64,000 nucleotides of DNA. Origin: Pseudomonas syringae CC1557 (GTDB taxonomy: Bacteria; Pseudomonadota; Gammaproteobacteria; Pseudomonadales; Pseudomonadaceae). The notes below the pieces were generated by a model. The model was not told where the DNA came from, did no database searches, and was given only the letters and a program-made list of their open reading frames with translations. Location: NCBI RefSeq assembly GCF_000452705.1, contig NZ_CP007014.1:3224001-3288000 (forward strand), given 5' to 3'. Each line of letters starts with the position of its first letter. Within the stretch, counting starts at the first letter, position 1. A program made the translations under genes and the position numbers. Below are positions 63,425 through 64,000 of this stretch, one piece after another.

Positions 63425-64000
63425 ATGTCTGTCGCGCAACCCGGTTCCACGACGATTACTCTGCAAATTGTCTCCATTGTTTTCTATACCTTCATCGCCT
63501 TCCTGTGCATCGGCTTACCTATTGCCGTATTGCCGGGTTACGTGCATGACCAGTTGGGTTTCAGCCCGCTGATTGCCGGGATGGCCATCGCCTCGCAATA
63601 CCTTGCGACCCTGCTCAGCCGCCCCTTTGCAGGCCGGGCAACGGACACGCTGGGCAGCAAACGCTCTATTGTGTTCGGCCTGTGGGGCATCTGCATCAGC
63701 GGCGCACTGACTTTGCTGGCGACGCTGTTAGAGGATTTTCCAGCGACCAGCCTGTCGATCCTGATCGTAGCCCGACTGTTTCTCGGTGTATCCCAAGGGC
63801 TCATCGGCGTTGGCACCATCAATTGGTGCATCGGCAAGGTCGGTGCGGAACACACCGCGCGCTCGATCTCCTGGAACGGCATTGCCTCCTACGGCGCGAT
63901 TGCCATTGGCGCACCAATGGGCGTGCTGATCATTGATGCAGTGGGTTTCAACAGCCTGGGCATCGCCTTGATGGTCATGGCCGGAGCAGCGCTGGTCCTG
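63425..64000 (+). CDS. MFS transporter, YhhS/YfcJ-like (3' truncated by window)
   Basis: The first 192 codons of a major-facilitator gene, open to the window edge. It begins MSVAQPGSTTITLQIVS and shows the first six hydrophobic segments. The loop between helices 2 and 3 reads SRPFAGRATDTLGSKR (about residues 65-80), an MFS signature. SWNGIASYGAIAIGAPMG, near residue 149, is the stretch that identifies the YhhS/YfcJ type of drug/metabolite exporters. ATG 63425 is the best start. It is transcribed away from the lactonase-like gene across about 164 bp. The substrate is unknown. Confidence 0.85.
   Translation, partial: MSVAQPGSTTITLQIVSIVFYTFIAFLCIGLPIAVLPGYVHDQLGFSPLIAGMAIASQYLATLLSRPFAGRATDTLGSKRSIVFGLWGICISGALTLLATLLEDFPATSLSILIVARLFLGVSQGLIGVGTINWCIGKVGAEHTARSISWNGIASYGAIAIGAPMGVLIIDAVGFNSLGIALMVMAGAALVL

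Overview
The window is high-GC, gene-dense proteobacterial DNA. It almost certainly comes from a fluorescent Pseudomonas, most likely the P. syringae group. Evidence for this is a second LexA in a lexA2-imuA-imuB-dnaE2 cassette with an AGTAC-N4-GTGCT operator, Pseudomonas-type small families (DUF1652, DUF3053), several dispersed inverted repeats built on GACGCAGAGCGTC and GGAGCGTG units that I associate with P. syringae, and a TAGGAGC-type hairpin. I see no tRNA, rRNA, CRISPR array, insertion sequence or prophage gene. The species call rests on recognition, not on a search.

Layout. Bases 1-6674 (+): a sugar/polyol ABC transporter (ATPase cut by the window edge), an SDR dehydrogenase, a zinc dehydrogenase and split DhaK/DhaL kinase subunits. 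Together they look like a four-carbon polyol (threitol/erythritol) operon. Bases 6763-7207 (-): a broken CpdA-like phosphodiesterase. Bases 7316-15495 (-), with a LysR gene upstream: a Dpp-like ABC transporter, a flavoprotein and two AhpD/CMD-family proteins, forming an uptake-and-oxidation island of unknown substrate. Bases 17083-27161: a GGDEF protein, a Tat-exported dienelactone hydrolase, YdiJ, two adjacent LysR genes, and an MFS-amidohydrolase pair.

Bases 27169-31842: divergent genes for a deacetylase plus a GNAT-C39 peptidase fusion, and for a RLAN/RimK-like ATP-grasp enzyme plus a CorA-like channel. This is the best candidate for a little-described system, probably peptide ligation or tagging. 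Bases 31847-38529: a DUF1989 protein and the lexA2 mutagenesis cassette. Bases 38858-45367: an aldo/keto reductase, a histidine phosphatase, a sulfonate-type ABC operon behind a sigma-54-like promoter, an orphan polyamine-binding protein and a DUF1652 protein.

Bases 45419-47911: a UvrD-family helicase with a regular Gly-x3 repeat at its N-terminus. Bases 48041-54535 (-): a polar amino-acid ABC transporter, RidA, an IclR regulator, a DSD1-type PLP lyase and a PfkB sugar-acid kinase. Read as a pathway they suggest uptake and deamination of an amino sugar acid such as D-glucosaminate, followed by phosphorylation into the Entner-Doudoroff route. Bases 55027-60156: small housekeeping or accessory genes (lipoproteins, hemerythrin, DUF3830, GST, GNAT, a 45-residue membrane protein, a possible glycan or LPS enzyme). 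Bases 60468-64000: the ABC-F ATPase ybiT with a clear terminator, a secreted beta-propeller lactonase-like protein, and the start of a YhhS/YfcJ-type MFS transporter cut by the window edge.
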